Below the pieces are notes generated by a model. The model was not told the origin of the DNA, made no database searches, and saw nothing but the letters and a program-made list of their open reading frames with translations. The translations under genes and the position numbers were made by a program. Of a stretch of 64,000 nt of DNA, positions 8,130 to 17,558 are shown one piece after another. The stretch is from NCBI RefSeq assembly GCF_003111685.1, contig NZ_CP022189.1:1876001-1940000 (forward strand), in the 5' to 3' direction. Position 1 is the first letter of the stretch. Each line of letters opens with the position of its first letter. The stretch comes from Alloyangia pacifica. Lineage in GTDB: Bacteria; Pseudomonadota; Alphaproteobacteria; Rhodobacterales; Rhodobacteraceae.

Positions 8130-9904
8130 GCGCGTTTCTCCATCTGCGTGATCTCCATGCCTGCCTGACGCAGATCCAGCGTGAACTGCGCCCCGCCGCC
8201 GGGCAAATTCTCGCCCCGCAGCTTGCCACCGAAGCCCTCGACAATCCCGTAAGAGATGGACAGGCCAAGCCCCATCCCCTCTTCCGGGCCGACCTCCTTG
8301 GTCGAGTAGAAGGGGTCGAAGATGCGGTCGGGCTCGCGGATGCCCGAGCCGGTGTCGCGGACCGTCAGCCGCACCATACCCGCGGCGTCTTCATGATTGA
8401 TGCGCAGGGTCAGGCGCCGGACTTCCTGCCCCTGCATGGCATCAAGCGCGTTCGAAATGAGGTTCACCACCACCTGGCTCAACCGCACCTCGCCGCCCAT
8501 GACGATGGCCGGGCGGTCTGGACGCTGCCAGTCGACCGTGGCGCCGGTTGTCTCGATCCGGCGTTGCATCAGCTCGAGCGCCTGCTCGACCACCGCCGCA
8601 AGACCGACGCGATGCGCGGGCCCCGGCTCGGCCTTGGCAAAGGCCCGCAGGTTCTTGATGATCCGCCCCATGCGCCCCGCCATATCGCTGATCCGCCCGA
8701 GGTTCTCTGCCGCCCGCTCGGGCTTGCCGCGCTCGAGGAAGGCGGCGCCGTTCTCGGCAAAAGAGCGGATCGCCATCAGCGGCTGGTTCAGCTCGTGGCT
8801 GATCCCCGCGCTCATCTTGCCGAGCGCCGTCAGCTTCGAGGCCTGCACCAGTTCGGCCTGCGCACGCTTCAGCGCGGCCTCGGCCTCCTGCCGCTCGACA
8901 ACCTCGCGGCGCAGCGCGAGGTTGGCCTCTTCGAGATCGCGGGTGCGCGTGGTGACCCGTTCTTCCAGGTCGAGGTTGATCGCCGCCAGCGCCCGACGCC
9001 GCTCGAGCGCGAACCACAGCAGCGCGACGAAAAAGAGCACCCCCGCCGCCACCGCCTGCGCCTGCAGCAGCGCGTAGCGCCGCGCCGGGCGCACGTCGAT
9101 CAGCAGCACGGCGGTCATGCCGATCACCGGCAGGTCGACAACGCGGCGCAGGGCGCGGGCGGGGATGTAGGGCGACCAATTTTGCGACAGGATTGTGTAG
9201 TCCCCCAGTTCCGTCGTCTCGGTCTCGCGCCGCTGCCCCGAGGGCGAGACCAAGGCGCCGTCCCCCTCGCGTCGCCAGCCCAGAAGCTCGGTCCGGTTGG
9301 TGACGAAGACCGTGCCGCTCTCGTCGAGAAAGAAGACGGCGGGCAACGAGCCGCGCCAGTCGCGCTCGAGCACCGCCGCATCGACCACCACCACCAACGC
9401 GCCGCGCACCTCGCCCGAAGGCGCGAAGTTCGGCGCGGCGAAGAAGAAGGCGCGGTCCACGTCGCCCGGCCCCTCGCCGTGGGCGATGCCAAGCGCACCG
9501 GTCAGGGCACGGCGAAAATAGGCGCTGCGCGCCACGTCCTTAGGGACCATGTCACCCGAACTGGCCAGCACCTCGCCCGAGCCCGCGACGTAAAAAGCAC
9601 TGACCGCGCCGGTCCGGTCGGCGGCGGTGAGCAGCATCTCGTCCGCCGGGGCACGGGGCCCGCCGTCGAGCAGCGCCTCCAGCGCGGGGTGGCGGGTGGT
9701 CAGTACGGCAAACTCGCGGAACCGCTGCAGCTGGCTGACGAGGCGGTCCGACGCGAGGTCGAGGTCGCTCTGCCCGCGCGCGGCGAGCGGCCCGAGCGCC
9801 TGCAGGTAGCCATAGTGCCACACGCTGCCCGACAGCGCGGCCACGAAGGCGAGCGTCAGCGCCAGCCAGAGGGCGCGGCTCCGGGTCAGAAGGTCCCAGC
9901 TCAT
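8126..9904 (-). CDS. dctB: C4-dicarboxylate sensor histidine kinase DctB
   Basis: The 592-residue inner-membrane kinase has a first membrane helix (about 12-31), a large periplasmic double-Cache-like sensor (about 35-275), a second helix (about 282-299), a coiled coil (about 305-360) and a kinase core. The phospho-acceptor is H370 in SAGISHELNQPL. The N, G1 and G2 boxes appear as NLISNALDAM, DTGSGI and GMGLGLSISYGIV. It is expected to sense C4-dicarboxylates and phosphorylate DctD, whose gene overlaps by 4 bp. It is divergent from the P450 gene with only 60 bp between. Confidence 0.9.
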   Translation of the reverse strand: MSWDLLTRSRALWLALTLAFVAALSGSVWHYGYLQALGPLAARGQSDLDLASDRLVSQLQRFREFAVLTTRHPALEALLDGGPRAPADEMLLTAADRTGAVSAFYVAGSGEVLASSGDMVPKDVARSAYFRRALTGALGIAHGEGPGDVDRAFFFAAPNFAPSGEVRGALVVVVDAAVLERDWRGSLPAVFFLDESGTVFVTNRTELLGWRREGDGALVSPSGQRRETETTELGDYTILSQNWSPYIPARALRRVVDLPVIGMTAVLLIDVRPARRYALLQAQAVAAGVLFFVALLWFALERRRALAAINLDLEERVTTRTRDLEEANLALRREVVERQEAEAALKRAQAELVQASKLTALGKMSAGISHELNQPLMAIRSFAENGAAFLERGKPERAAENLGRISDMAGRMGRIIKNLRAFAKAEPGPAHRVGLAAVVEQALELMQRRIETTGATVDWQRPDRPAIVMGGEVRLSQVVVNLISNALDAMQGQEVRRLTLRINHEDAAGMVRLTVRDTGSGIREPDRIFDPFYSTKEVGPEEGMGLGLSISYGIVEGFGGKLRGENLPGGGAQFTLDLRQAGMEITQMEKRA

Positions 9905-9964
9905 GACCCCTCATAGCAAGACCGCTCTTGCCAAGAAAGCGCGGGCGTGTCCTAGGGTTGCGCC

Positions 9965-11158
9965 ATGACCACGATGAGACCCATGCAACGCTTCTCCAAA
10001 TCCCCGACCGATCCCGCCTTCGTGCAGGATCCCTACCCGTTTTACGACGAAATGCGCGCCGCAGGCGATCTTGCCTTCTGGGAGGACTATGCCCTGCCCT
10101 GCGCCGTGTCGCAGCGTGCCGTCTCGACGCTGCTGAAGGACCGCCGCTTCGGCCGCGAGGTCCCGCCAGAAATCGCCCCCGAGATCCCGGCCCACCAGGC
10201 GCCCTTCTACGCGGTCGAGGCGCATTCCATGCTCGAGCTCGAGCCGCCGCGCCACACCCGGCTGCGCGGGCTGGTGCTGCGCGCTTTCACCTCGCGCCGG
10301 ATCGCCGCACTCGGACCGGAGATCGCCGCCTTGGCGCACCGGCTGATTGACGAGATGCCCGAGCACGGCGAGATCGACCTGCTGCCCGCCTTCTGTCAGC
10401 CGATCCCGGTGATCGTCATCGCCCGGCTGCTTGGCGTGCCCGAGGCGATGGCGCCGCAACTGCTGCGCTGGTCTGCAGACATGGTCGGCATGTACCAAGC
10501 GCGCCGGGACAGAGCGATGGAGGTGGCGGCGGCGACGGCGGCCACCGAGTTCGCGGACTTCCTGCGCGGCTACGTGGAAACGCGCCGCAAGAGCCCCGGG
10601 GACGACCTGCTGTCGCATCTCATCGCGGCCGAGGAAGGCGGAGAGAAACTCTCGACCGACGAGCTGATCACCACCTGCATCTTGCTGCTCAACGCCGGGC
10701 ACGAGGCAACGGTGCACACCATGGGCAACGGCATCAAGACGCTGCTGGAACAGGGCGTGACGATCACCGAGGACAACGCCGCGCCGGTGGTCGAGGAGGT
10801 GCTGCGCTACGACCCGCCGCTGCACATGTTCACCCGCTACGCCTACGAGCAGGTCGAGGCCTTTGGCCATACCTTCCAGCGTGGCGAGCAAGTGGCGCTC
10901 ATGCTGGGCGCGGCGAACCGAGACCCGGCGGTCTGGGCGGAGCCCGCGCGCTTCGATCCGGCGCGCCCGGTGGTGACCAACACCAGCTTCGGCGGCGGGA
11001 TGCACTTCTGCGTCGGCGCGCCTCTGGCCCGGCTCGAACTGGTGACGGCCCTGCCGATCCTTTTCGAGCGGCTTGCGGGGATGCAACTGGCCGGAACGCC
11101 GAGATACGCCGACCTCTATCATTTCCACGGCCTCGAGGCGCTGAAGATCACGCGCTGA
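9965..11158 (+). CDS. Cytochrome P450
   Basis: The 397-residue soluble haem monooxygenase has all bacterial class I landmarks. These are the I-helix AGHEAT (244-249), the K-helix ExxR at E278-R281 (EEVLR) and the haem-ligand loop FGGGMHFCVGAPLAR with C349. No membrane anchor is present. Substrate and P450 family cannot be told from the sequence. No ferredoxin or ferredoxin reductase gene is adjacent, so redox partners must come from elsewhere. The ATG at 9983 is an alternative start. Confidence 0.92.
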   Translation: MTTMRPMQRFSKSPTDPAFVQDPYPFYDEMRAAGDLAFWEDYALPCAVSQRAVSTLLKDRRFGREVPPEIAPEIPAHQAPFYAVEAHSMLELEPPRHTRLRGLVLRAFTSRRIAALGPEIAALAHRLIDEMPEHGEIDLLPAFCQPIPVIVIARLLGVPEAMAPQLLRWSADMVGMYQARRDRAMEVAAATAATEFADFLRGYVETRRKSPGDDLLSHLIAAEEGGEKLSTDELITTCILLLNAGHEATVHTMGNGIKTLLEQGVTITEDNAAPVVEEVLRYDPPLHMFTRYAYEQVEAFGHTFQRGEQVALMLGAANRDPAVWAEPARFDPARPVVTNTSFGGGMHFCVGAPLARLELVTALPILFERLAGMQLAGTPRYADLYHFHGLEALKITR

Positions 11159-11182
11159 TCCGCCAGGGTTACTGATCGCAAA

Positions 11183-11214
11183 AGTAAAGGCGCGCCGCTC
11201 TCGCGGCGCGCCTT
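11183..11214. terminator. Bidirectional terminator between P450 and rnj
   Basis: A perfect 12-bp stem (11187-11198 with 11203-11214) has a TCTC loop. On the minus strand it is followed by a T-rich run, TTTACTTTT. The plus-strand side is poor in T. It mainly ends the birA-coaX-rnj transcript. Confidence 0.75.
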
Positions 11215-11235
11215 CGCTATGTCCGCCCGAAAGCC

Positions 11236-12903
11236 TCAGGACAGGCGGCTGATCACCACCGTCACCTCGGGTTTCTTGCCGATCTCGTTGACCGAGGAAT
11301 TGCGCACGATGCGGCGCATGCCTTCCTCGAGCTTGTCGTCGTCGCCGAGGGTCTTCTCGCCGGCGCGGCCAAGGAACTGGCTGAGGTCTTCTTCCAGGAT
11401 ATCCACCAGCGGCGCGTTCGAACGGCCGATCTCCGGCAGGCCCATCAGCTCGCACCAGGGCTCGCCAAGCGGCTCGTCGTCCTCGTCGAGGATCACCGTC
11501 ACCACCACGTGCCCGTTCAGCGCCATGCGGATACGATCGCGCACGATGCCGTCGAGCGCCCCGATCTGCACCGAACCGTCGAGGTAGGTGCGGCCGGTCT
11601 CGACATAACCTGCCACCGTGGGCTGGTTGCCCGACAGGTCGACCATGGTGCCGTTGATCGCCAGAACCCCGGCGCGGCCACGTCCCTCGGCCAATTTCAT
11701 GTGCTCGCGCAGGTGACGGTGCTCGCCGTGCATGGGCACGACGATCTGCGGGTTCACGATGTCCTGCATCCGCTCGAGGTCAGGCCGGTTGGCGTGGCCC
11801 GAAACGTGGTACTTGCCGCCGTCATCGTCGACGATGTCCACGCCCTTTTCAGAGAGCGAGTTCATGATGTGGATCACGCCCTTTTCGTTGCCCGGAATGG
11901 TCTTCGAGGAGAAGAGGAAGAGATCGCCTTCCTTCAGCTCGATGCCATTGTACTTGCCGCGCGCCAGCTGCGCCGAGGCCGCCCGGCGTTCGCCCTGCGA
12001 GCCGGTGACGATCAGCATGACGTTCTCGCGCGGGATCTGCGTTGCGTCCTCGGGCGAGATCACCTTCGGGAAGGAGGTCACGACCCCGGTCTCGATCGCT
12101 GCCTCGACCATCCGGCGCATGGCGCGGCCGAGAAGGCAGATCGAACGCCCGGCGCGCTCGCCGGCCTCGGCCAGCGTCTTCACCCGCGCCACGTTCGAGG
12201 CGAAGGTGGTGGCAACGACCATCTGCGGCGCGCTGGCCACCAGCGTCTCGATCTCGGGGCCGACGGTGATCTCGCTGCGACCGGGGTGCTGCGAGAAGAC
12301 GTTGGTCGAATCGCAGATCAGCGCCTTGACGCCATCTTTCGACACTTCGGCCCAGAGCTCGGGATCGAAGGCCTCGCCGACCACCGGGTTCGCGTCGAGC
12401 TTGAAGTCGCCGGTGTGGATCAGCCGCCCGCCGGGCGTGTCGATGACCAGCCCCGAGCTTTCCGGGATCGAGTGCGAGATCGGCAGGAAGCCGACGGTGA
12501 AGGGACCGGCCTTCACCGTTTCGGGCCAGCGCGACACGGTGGTCACCGTCTCGGGCGAATGGCCGTATTCCGCGAGCTTGCCGCGCGCGAGGTTGGCGGT
12601 GAAGGCACGCGCGTAGACCGGCACGCCAAGGTCTTCGAAGCAATGGCCGATGGCGCCGACGTGGTCCTCGTGGGCGTGGGTGATGAACACCGCCTCCAGC
12701 CGCTCGCGGTTTTCCTTCAGCCAGCTGATGTCGGCAAAGATGATGTCGACGCCAGGCGTCGTGTCCATGTCGGGAAAGGCAACGCCGATGTCGACGAGGA
12801 TAAGGCGTTCCTCGCCCGGCTTGCCGTAGCCGTAGACATAGGCGTTCATGCCGATCTCGCCGGCACCCCCGAGGGGGAGATAGATAATGCGTTCGCTGCT
12901 CAT
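11236..12903 (-). CDS. rnj: Ribonuclease J
   Basis: The 555-residue metallo-beta-lactamase/beta-CASP enzyme has endo- and 5'-3' exoribonuclease activity in mRNA turnover and rRNA maturation. The zinc-binding motif is THAHEDHVGA (H76, H78, D80, H81). Further ligands appear in PISHSIPES and HTGDFKLD, and the beta-CASP motifs in CDSTNVFSQHPGRSE and VSGHANRPDLE. The length fits the family. It overlaps coaX by 4 bp. Confidence 0.93.
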   Translation of the reverse strand: MSSERIIYLPLGGAGEIGMNAYVYGYGKPGEERLILVDIGVAFPDMDTTPGVDIIFADISWLKENRERLEAVFITHAHEDHVGAIGHCFEDLGVPVYARAFTANLARGKLAEYGHSPETVTTVSRWPETVKAGPFTVGFLPISHSIPESSGLVIDTPGGRLIHTGDFKLDANPVVGEAFDPELWAEVSKDGVKALICDSTNVFSQHPGRSEITVGPEIETLVASAPQMVVATTFASNVARVKTLAEAGERAGRSICLLGRAMRRMVEAAIETGVVTSFPKVISPEDATQIPRENVMLIVTGSQGERRAASAQLARGKYNGIELKEGDLFLFSSKTIPGNEKGVIHIMNSLSEKGVDIVDDDGGKYHVSGHANRPDLERMQDIVNPQIVVPMHGEHRHLREHMKLAEGRGRAGVLAINGTMVDLSGNQPTVAGYVETGRTYLDGSVQIGALDGIVRDRIRMALNGHVVVTVILDEDDEPLGEPWCELMGLPEIGRSNAPLVDILEEDLSQFLGRAGEKTLGDDDKLEEGMRRIVRNSSVNEIGKKPEVTVVISRLS

Positions 12904-13682
12904 GAGCTTTGGCTCCTGCCAAGATTGTATGCGTGGATGACGGTGAGACCATGCATGGTCAAATCCTCCCGCCAGTCGTCGAAGAGGTCTTCGGATTGCT
13001 GGAAGAGCGGTGCCAGCCCACCGGTTGAGATGACGCGCATCGGCCGGTCACGTTCGGCCTTGATGCGCGCGCAAATTTCGCGGACGAGGCCGACATAGCC
13101 CCAAAAAACGCCTGACTGCATGCAGGCGACGGTGTTTGTTCCGACCACGCGCTGTGGCTTGGTGATGTCCACATGCGGCAGCGCGGCGGCAGCCTGGTGC
13201 AGCGCTTCGAGGCTGAGGTTGACGCCCGGTGCGATCACCCCGCCCTCGTAGGCGCCGTCCTGCGCCACCACGTCGAAGGTTGTCGCGGTGCCGAAATCGA
13301 CAACGATGATATCGCCGCCGTAAAGATCATAGCCTGCCACCGTGTTGACCAGACGGTCCGGGCCCACGTTTGTGCCGAGATCCACCCGCACGTCCACGGG
13401 AAGCGCGCATTCGGGCTTGCCTACCACCATGGCGCGGGTGTTGAAATAGCGATCCGCCAGCACACGCAGGTTGAACACCACGCGCGGCACGGTCGAGGAA
13501 ACGATCACATCGGTGATCTCGGCCTCGATCTTCTGGAAGGCCATGAGCGTCGAGAGCCAGACGTAATACTGGTCGGCGGTGCGCTGGTGCTCGGTCGAGG
13601 TGCGCCAGGTCGCAAGGAAGCGCGCCCCGTCCCAGATCGAGAACACGGTGTTGGTATTGCCGCAGTCGATGGCCAGAAGCAT
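12900..13682 (-). CDS. coaX: Type III pantothenate kinase
   Basis: The 260-residue enzyme phosphorylates pantothenate, the first step of coenzyme A synthesis. It belongs to the ASKHA fold: the phosphate loop is AIDCGNTNTVFSIW and the catalytic region is GTNVGPDRLVN. The DFGTATTFDVV segment is also typical. It sits between birA (11 bp) and rnj (4-bp overlap), so the three are probably co-transcribed. Confidence 0.93.
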   Translation of the reverse strand: MLLAIDCGNTNTVFSIWDGARFLATWRTSTEHQRTADQYYVWLSTLMAFQKIEAEITDVIVSSTVPRVVFNLRVLADRYFNTRAMVVGKPECALPVDVRVDLGTNVGPDRLVNTVAGYDLYGGDIIVVDFGTATTFDVVAQDGAYEGGVIAPGVNLSLEALHQAAAALPHVDITKPQRVVGTNTVACMQSGVFWGYVGLVREICARIKAERDRPMRVISTGGLAPLFQQSEDLFDDWREDLTMHGLTVIHAYNLGRSQSS

Positions 13683-13693
13683 GGGCCGCCCCC

Positions 13694-14437
13694 TCAGAAA
13701 AACACGTCTGCCGCGGCAATCGCCTGCCGCGCGCTGGCTGTCCTTAGGACAAGATTGCCGGCATCGTCCACCGTTTCGAACGTGCCGGTAAATTCGTGGC
13801 GCCCGGTGCGCGCGGTGATCACCGAGCCGAGCCGCGCGGCGCGCGAGAGCCAGGCCTCGCGAATACCGGCAAAGCCAAGCGTCATGAACCGCGCCTCTTC
13901 GCGCGCGTAAGCGGCGGCGAGCACGGTCAGGAACTCTTCTGGCGTCACCCGCGCACCGGCCTCAGACATCAGAGAAACCGGGCGCAGCGCTCCGGGCTCG
14001 ACCTCGCCAACGTCCGGCGCCGCGGCGAGGTTTACCCCCATGCCGATGGCCAGCCAGTCGCGCCCCGCGTGACGCCCGAGGCTTTCCAGCAGGATGCCCG
14101 CCACCTTGCCGCCATTGACCAGCACGTCGTTGGGCCATTTCAGCGCCAACATGTCGGCCCTGCCGGTCACCGCGACAAAGGCCTCGTGCAGCGCCAGGGA
14201 AGCGACGAAGCTGCGCAGGGCAACCACCTGCGGCGGCTCGGCGACCGGCAGCACCAGCGTTCCCGCGAAGTTCCCGGCAGGCATGGTCCAAGGCCGGCCG
14301 CGGCGCCCGCGCCCGGCGACCTGGTTCAGCCCGAGGATCCACTCGGGACCAGTCAGGCCGGGCACGATCCGCGCCGCCTCGGCATTGGTGCTGTCCACTT
14401 CCGCCAGCACCCGCCGGCCATAGCCGTCAGGCCACAT
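13694..14437 (-). CDS. birA: Biotin--[acetyl-CoA-carboxylase] ligase
   Basis: The 247-residue enzyme attaches biotin to carrier domains such as those of acetyl-CoA carboxylase and the methylcrotonyl-CoA carboxylase encoded in this window. The biotinyl-AMP loop is GRGRRGRPW, with KWPNDVLVNGGKVAGIL as the active-site core. There is no N-terminal helix-turn-helix, so it is a monofunctional ligase and not a repressor. It is the first gene after the nuo terminator. Confidence 0.92.
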   Translation of the reverse strand: MWPDGYGRRVLAEVDSTNAEAARIVPGLTGPEWILGLNQVAGRGRRGRPWTMPAGNFAGTLVLPVAEPPQVVALRSFVASLALHEAFVAVTGRADMLALKWPNDVLVNGGKVAGILLESLGRHAGRDWLAIGMGVNLAAAPDVGEVEPGALRPVSLMSEAGARVTPEEFLTVLAAAYAREEARFMTLGFAGIREAWLSRAARLGSVITARTGRHEFTGTFETVDDAGNLVLRTASARQAIAAADVFF

Positions 14438-14493
14438 GCGCCTGCCCTTTCATCCGTTTCCATCCGTGCCCACAGTGAGAAATCAGCGCATAG

Positions 14494-14528
14494 GCGAAAA
14501 CAAAGTGACGCGCCAGAGGCGCGCCACT
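14494..14528 (-). terminator. Terminator of the nuo operon
   Basis: On the minus strand an 11-bp stem with one G-T pair (14518-14528 with 14504-14514) and a 3-base loop is followed by TTTGTTTT. It lies 25 bp after the nuoN stop. Confidence 0.85.
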
Positions 14529-14553
14529 CGGTGTTCTCGTGCTGGCTCGGTGC

Positions 14554-15996
14554 TCAGTTGACAAGCGTCGCTGCCGCGGCCGCTGCCGGGCCCTCGATGC
14601 CGAAGAGGTTCACCACGCCTGCGACCATGATGAAGGCCGAGACCACCAGGAAGCCCCAGAGCAGCGGCGAGCCACCGGCATCCAGCGCATCCTCGCGGTC
14701 CTCGCCGAAGTACATGAAGAAGACGATCCGCAGGTAGTAGTAGGCACCGATCGCTGAGGCGACGGCCGAGGCCACGACCAGCCAGACCATGTCCTGCGCG
14801 ATGGCAGCCTGCCAGACGCCCAGCTTGGCGAAGAAGCCGAGCAGCGGCGGCACGCCGGCGAGGCTGAACAGCAGCACCAGCATGGCCAGCGCCCTGCCCG
14901 GCTCGCGCTTGGAGTACATGCCAAGCGCACGGATGTCGGTGACCGGCTGGCCATCCTTGCTCATCGACAGGATGAAGGCGAAAGTGCCGACGTTCATGGT
15001 CACGTAAACGACCATGTAGATCAGCATCGCCTGCACGCCCGCCTCGGTGCCGGCGGCAAGGCCGATCAGCGCGTAACCCATGTGGGCGATCGAGGAATAG
15101 GCCATCAGGCGCTTGATGTTGGTCTGGCCGATGGCGGCGATGGAGCCGAGGAACATCGACAGCACCGCGATCAGCGCAACCACCTGGCTCCAGTCCGCGA
15201 CGGCGCCGCCAAAGGCGTCGTGCATCACCCGGGCGAAGAGCGCCATGGCGGCAACCTTCGGCGCAGTGGCGAAGAAGGCGGTGACCGGGGTCGGCGCGCC
15301 CTGGTAGACGTCGGGCGTCCACATGTGGAACGGCACCGCCGAGACCTTGAAGGCAAAGCCCGAAATCATCAGCACGAGACCGATCAGCAGGCCGAGCGAC
15401 AGGTGCCCTTCGGTCGCCGCAAGGATGATGCCCGAGAAGAGCGTCGTCCCGGCAAAGCCGTAGGTCAGCGAGGCGCCGTAAAGCAGCATGCCCGACGACA
15501 GCGCGCCCAGCACGAAGTATTTCAGGCCCGCCTCGGTCGACATCTCGCTGTCGCGGCGCAGCGAGGCAACCACGTAGAGCGCGAGCGACATCAGCTCGAG
15601 CCCCATGTAGAGCGTCATCAGATCGCCCGCCGAGACCATGACCATCATGCCGACGGTCGAGAGCGCCACCAGCACCGGGTACTCGAACTTCAGCATCTTG
15701 GTCTTCTGCATGAAGCCGAGGCCCATCACCAGCACGCAGGCCGCGGCGATCAGGATGACCACCTTGGCAAAGCGCGAGAAGGCGTCGTCGATGAACATGC
15801 CGTGGAAGGCGGGGTTGGTGCCGGAGCCGGCGGTGCCGATCCACAGCGCGAGGATCGCCATCACCGCGGCGGTGAGCCAGACCAGCGCCGGGGCGAGCTT
15901 GTCCTTGCCGGTATAGACCGCGCCGATCAGCGCCAGCATGGCGTAGACCGCCAGCAGGATCTCCGGAAGGATGGTGTTCAGATCAGCCGAGATCAT
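14554..15996 (-). CDS. nuoN: NADH-quinone oxidoreductase subunit N
   Basis: The 480-residue antiporter-like membrane subunit of complex I has about 14 hydrophobic segments. Proton-channel landmarks include the broken-helix region and [22 protein letters not shown]. It begins 11 bp after nuoM and is the last gene of the operon. Confidence 0.95.
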   Translation of the reverse strand: MISADLNTILPEILLAVYAMLALIGAVYTGKDKLAPALVWLTAAVMAILALWIGTAGSGTNPAFHGMFIDDAFSRFAKVVILIAAACVLVMGLGFMQKTKMLKFEYPVLVALSTVGMMVMVSAGDLMTLYMGLELMSLALYVVASLRRDSEMSTEAGLKYFVLGALSSGMLLYGASLTYGFAGTTLFSGIILAATEGHLSLGLLIGLVLMISGFAFKVSAVPFHMWTPDVYQGAPTPVTAFFATAPKVAAMALFARVMHDAFGGAVADWSQVVALIAVLSMFLGSIAAIGQTNIKRLMAYSSIAHMGYALIGLAAGTEAGVQAMLIYMVVYVTMNVGTFAFILSMSKDGQPVTDIRALGMYSKREPGRALAMLVLLFSLAGVPPLLGFFAKLGVWQAAIAQDMVWLVVASAVASAIGAYYYLRIVFFMYFGEDREDALDAGGSPLLWGFLVVSAFIMVAGVVNLFGIEGPAAAAAATLVN

Positions 15997-16007
15997 GCCT
16001 CGCCCCC

Positions 16008-17558
16008 TCAGTGGTTCGCTTGGGCCACGGTGTTGCCGCCGAGATCGGCGGCCGCCACGGCCGTATCATAGTGGTTGACCAACGCCTCGACCGACGGGCC
16101 GATGATGTCCAGCGCGGCGGCGGGGTAGACCCCCAGCCACAGGGTCATCACGACCAGCGGCGCGAAGGTCCAGCGCTCGCGGGTGTTCATGTCCTGGATG
16201 GTCTTCAGGCTTTCCTTGATGAGATCGCCGAAGACCACGCGGCGGTAGAGCCAGAGCGCATAGGCCGCCGAGAGGATCACGCCGGTCGCGGCCACGGCGG
16301 CGACCCAGGTGTTGACCTGGAAGATGCCCATCATGGTGAGGAATTCGCCGATGAAGCCCGAGGTGCCCGGCAGGCCGACGTTGGCCATGGTGAAGAACAT
16401 GAAGATCAGCGCATAGGCCGGCATGCGGTTCACGAGGCCACCGTAGGCGTCGATCTCGCGGGTGTGCATGCGGTCGTAGATCACGCCGACGCAGAGGAAG
16501 AGCGCGCCCGAGACGAAGCCGTGGCTGATCATCTGGAAGATCGCGCCGTCGATGCCCTGCTGGTTGGCCGAGAAGATGCCCAGCGTCACGTAGCCCATGT
16601 GGGCGACCGACGAATAGGCGATGAGCTTCTTCATGTCCTCCTGCACCAGCGCGACGAGCGAGGTGTAGACAATCGCGATGGCCGACATCCAGAAGACCAG
16701 CGGCGCCAGCACCTCCGAGCCGACGGGGAACATCGGCAAGCTGAAGCGCAGGAAGCCGTAGCCGCCCATCTTCAGCAGGATCGCCGCCAGCACCACCGAG
16801 CCCGCCGTGGGCGCCTGAACGTGCGCGTCGGGCAGCCAGGTGTGCACCGGCCACATCGGCATCTTGACCGCGAAGGAGGCGAAGAAGGCCAGCCAGAGCA
16901 TGGTCTGCAGACCGCCGACAATGTGGATGCCCAGCACCGAGAAGCCCGCCGTCGAGAACTCGTGGGTGAGCAGCGTGGGGATGTCGAGCGTGCCGGCATC
17001 GGCATACATCGCGACAATCGCCACCAGCATCAGCACCGAGCCGAGGAAGGTGTAGAGGAAGAACTTAAACGAGGCGTAGATGCGCTCCTTGCCTCCCCAG
17101 ATGCCGATGATCAGGAACATCGGGATGAGGCCGGCCTCGAAGAACAGATAGAAGAGCACCAGGTCGAGCGCCATGAACACGCCAAGCATCAGCGTTTCCA
17201 GCAGCAGGAAGGCGATCATGTACTCCTTGACCCGGGTCTTCACGCCCCAGGAGGCGAGGATGGTCAGCGGCATCATGAAGGTGGTGAGCATGACGAAGAG
17301 CACCGAGATGCCGTCGACGCCCATCTTGTAACTCAGCCCCATGATCCAGGTGCCGGTCTCGACCATCTGGAAGCCGGTGTTGGACGGGTCGAACTGGAAC
17401 AGGATGAACAGCGAGATCACGAAGGTCGCCGTGGTCGCGATCATCGCGAGCCATTTGGCGTTCCGATCCGCCGCGGCGTCTCCGCCGCGCAGGAAGAGCG
17501 CGAGGATAAGCGCCGCCAGCGCGGGCAGGAAGGTGACGATGGAAAGAAGGTTGGCCAT
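16008..17558 (-). CDS. nuoM: NADH-quinone oxidoreductase subunit M
   Basis: The 516-residue antiporter-like proton-pumping subunit shows the signatures [18 protein letters not shown] and [19 protein letters not shown]. Membrane segments fill the chain and the length is normal. Its ATG overlaps the nuoL TAA by one base, implying coupled translation. Confidence 0.96.
   Translation of the reverse strand: MANLLSIVTFLPALAALILALFLRGGDAAADRNAKWLAMIATTATFVISLFILFQFDPSNTGFQMVETGTWIMGLSYKMGVDGISVLFVMLTTFMMPLTILASWGVKTRVKEYMIAFLLLETLMLGVFMALDLVLFYLFFEAGLIPMFLIIGIWGGKERIYASFKFFLYTFLGSVLMLVAIVAMYADAGTLDIPTLLTHEFSTAGFSVLGIHIVGGLQTMLWLAFFASFAVKMPMWPVHTWLPDAHVQAPTAGSVVLAAILLKMGGYGFLRFSLPMFPVGSEVLAPLVFWMSAIAIVYTSLVALVQEDMKKLIAYSSVAHMGYVTLGIFSANQQGIDGAIFQMISHGFVSGALFLCVGVIYDRMHTREIDAYGGLVNRMPAYALIFMFFTMANVGLPGTSGFIGEFLTMMGIFQVNTWVAAVAATGVILSAAYALWLYRRVVFGDLIKESLKTIQDMNTRERWTFAPLVVMTLWLGVYPAAALDIIGPSVEALVNHYDTAVAAADLGGNTVAQANH

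Noticed and set aside
7706..9916. A 736-codon plus-strand frame antisense to dctB/dctD
   Set aside because: Its composition is Arg/Ala/Pro/His-rich without motifs, and the opposite strand encodes well-defined two-component proteins.
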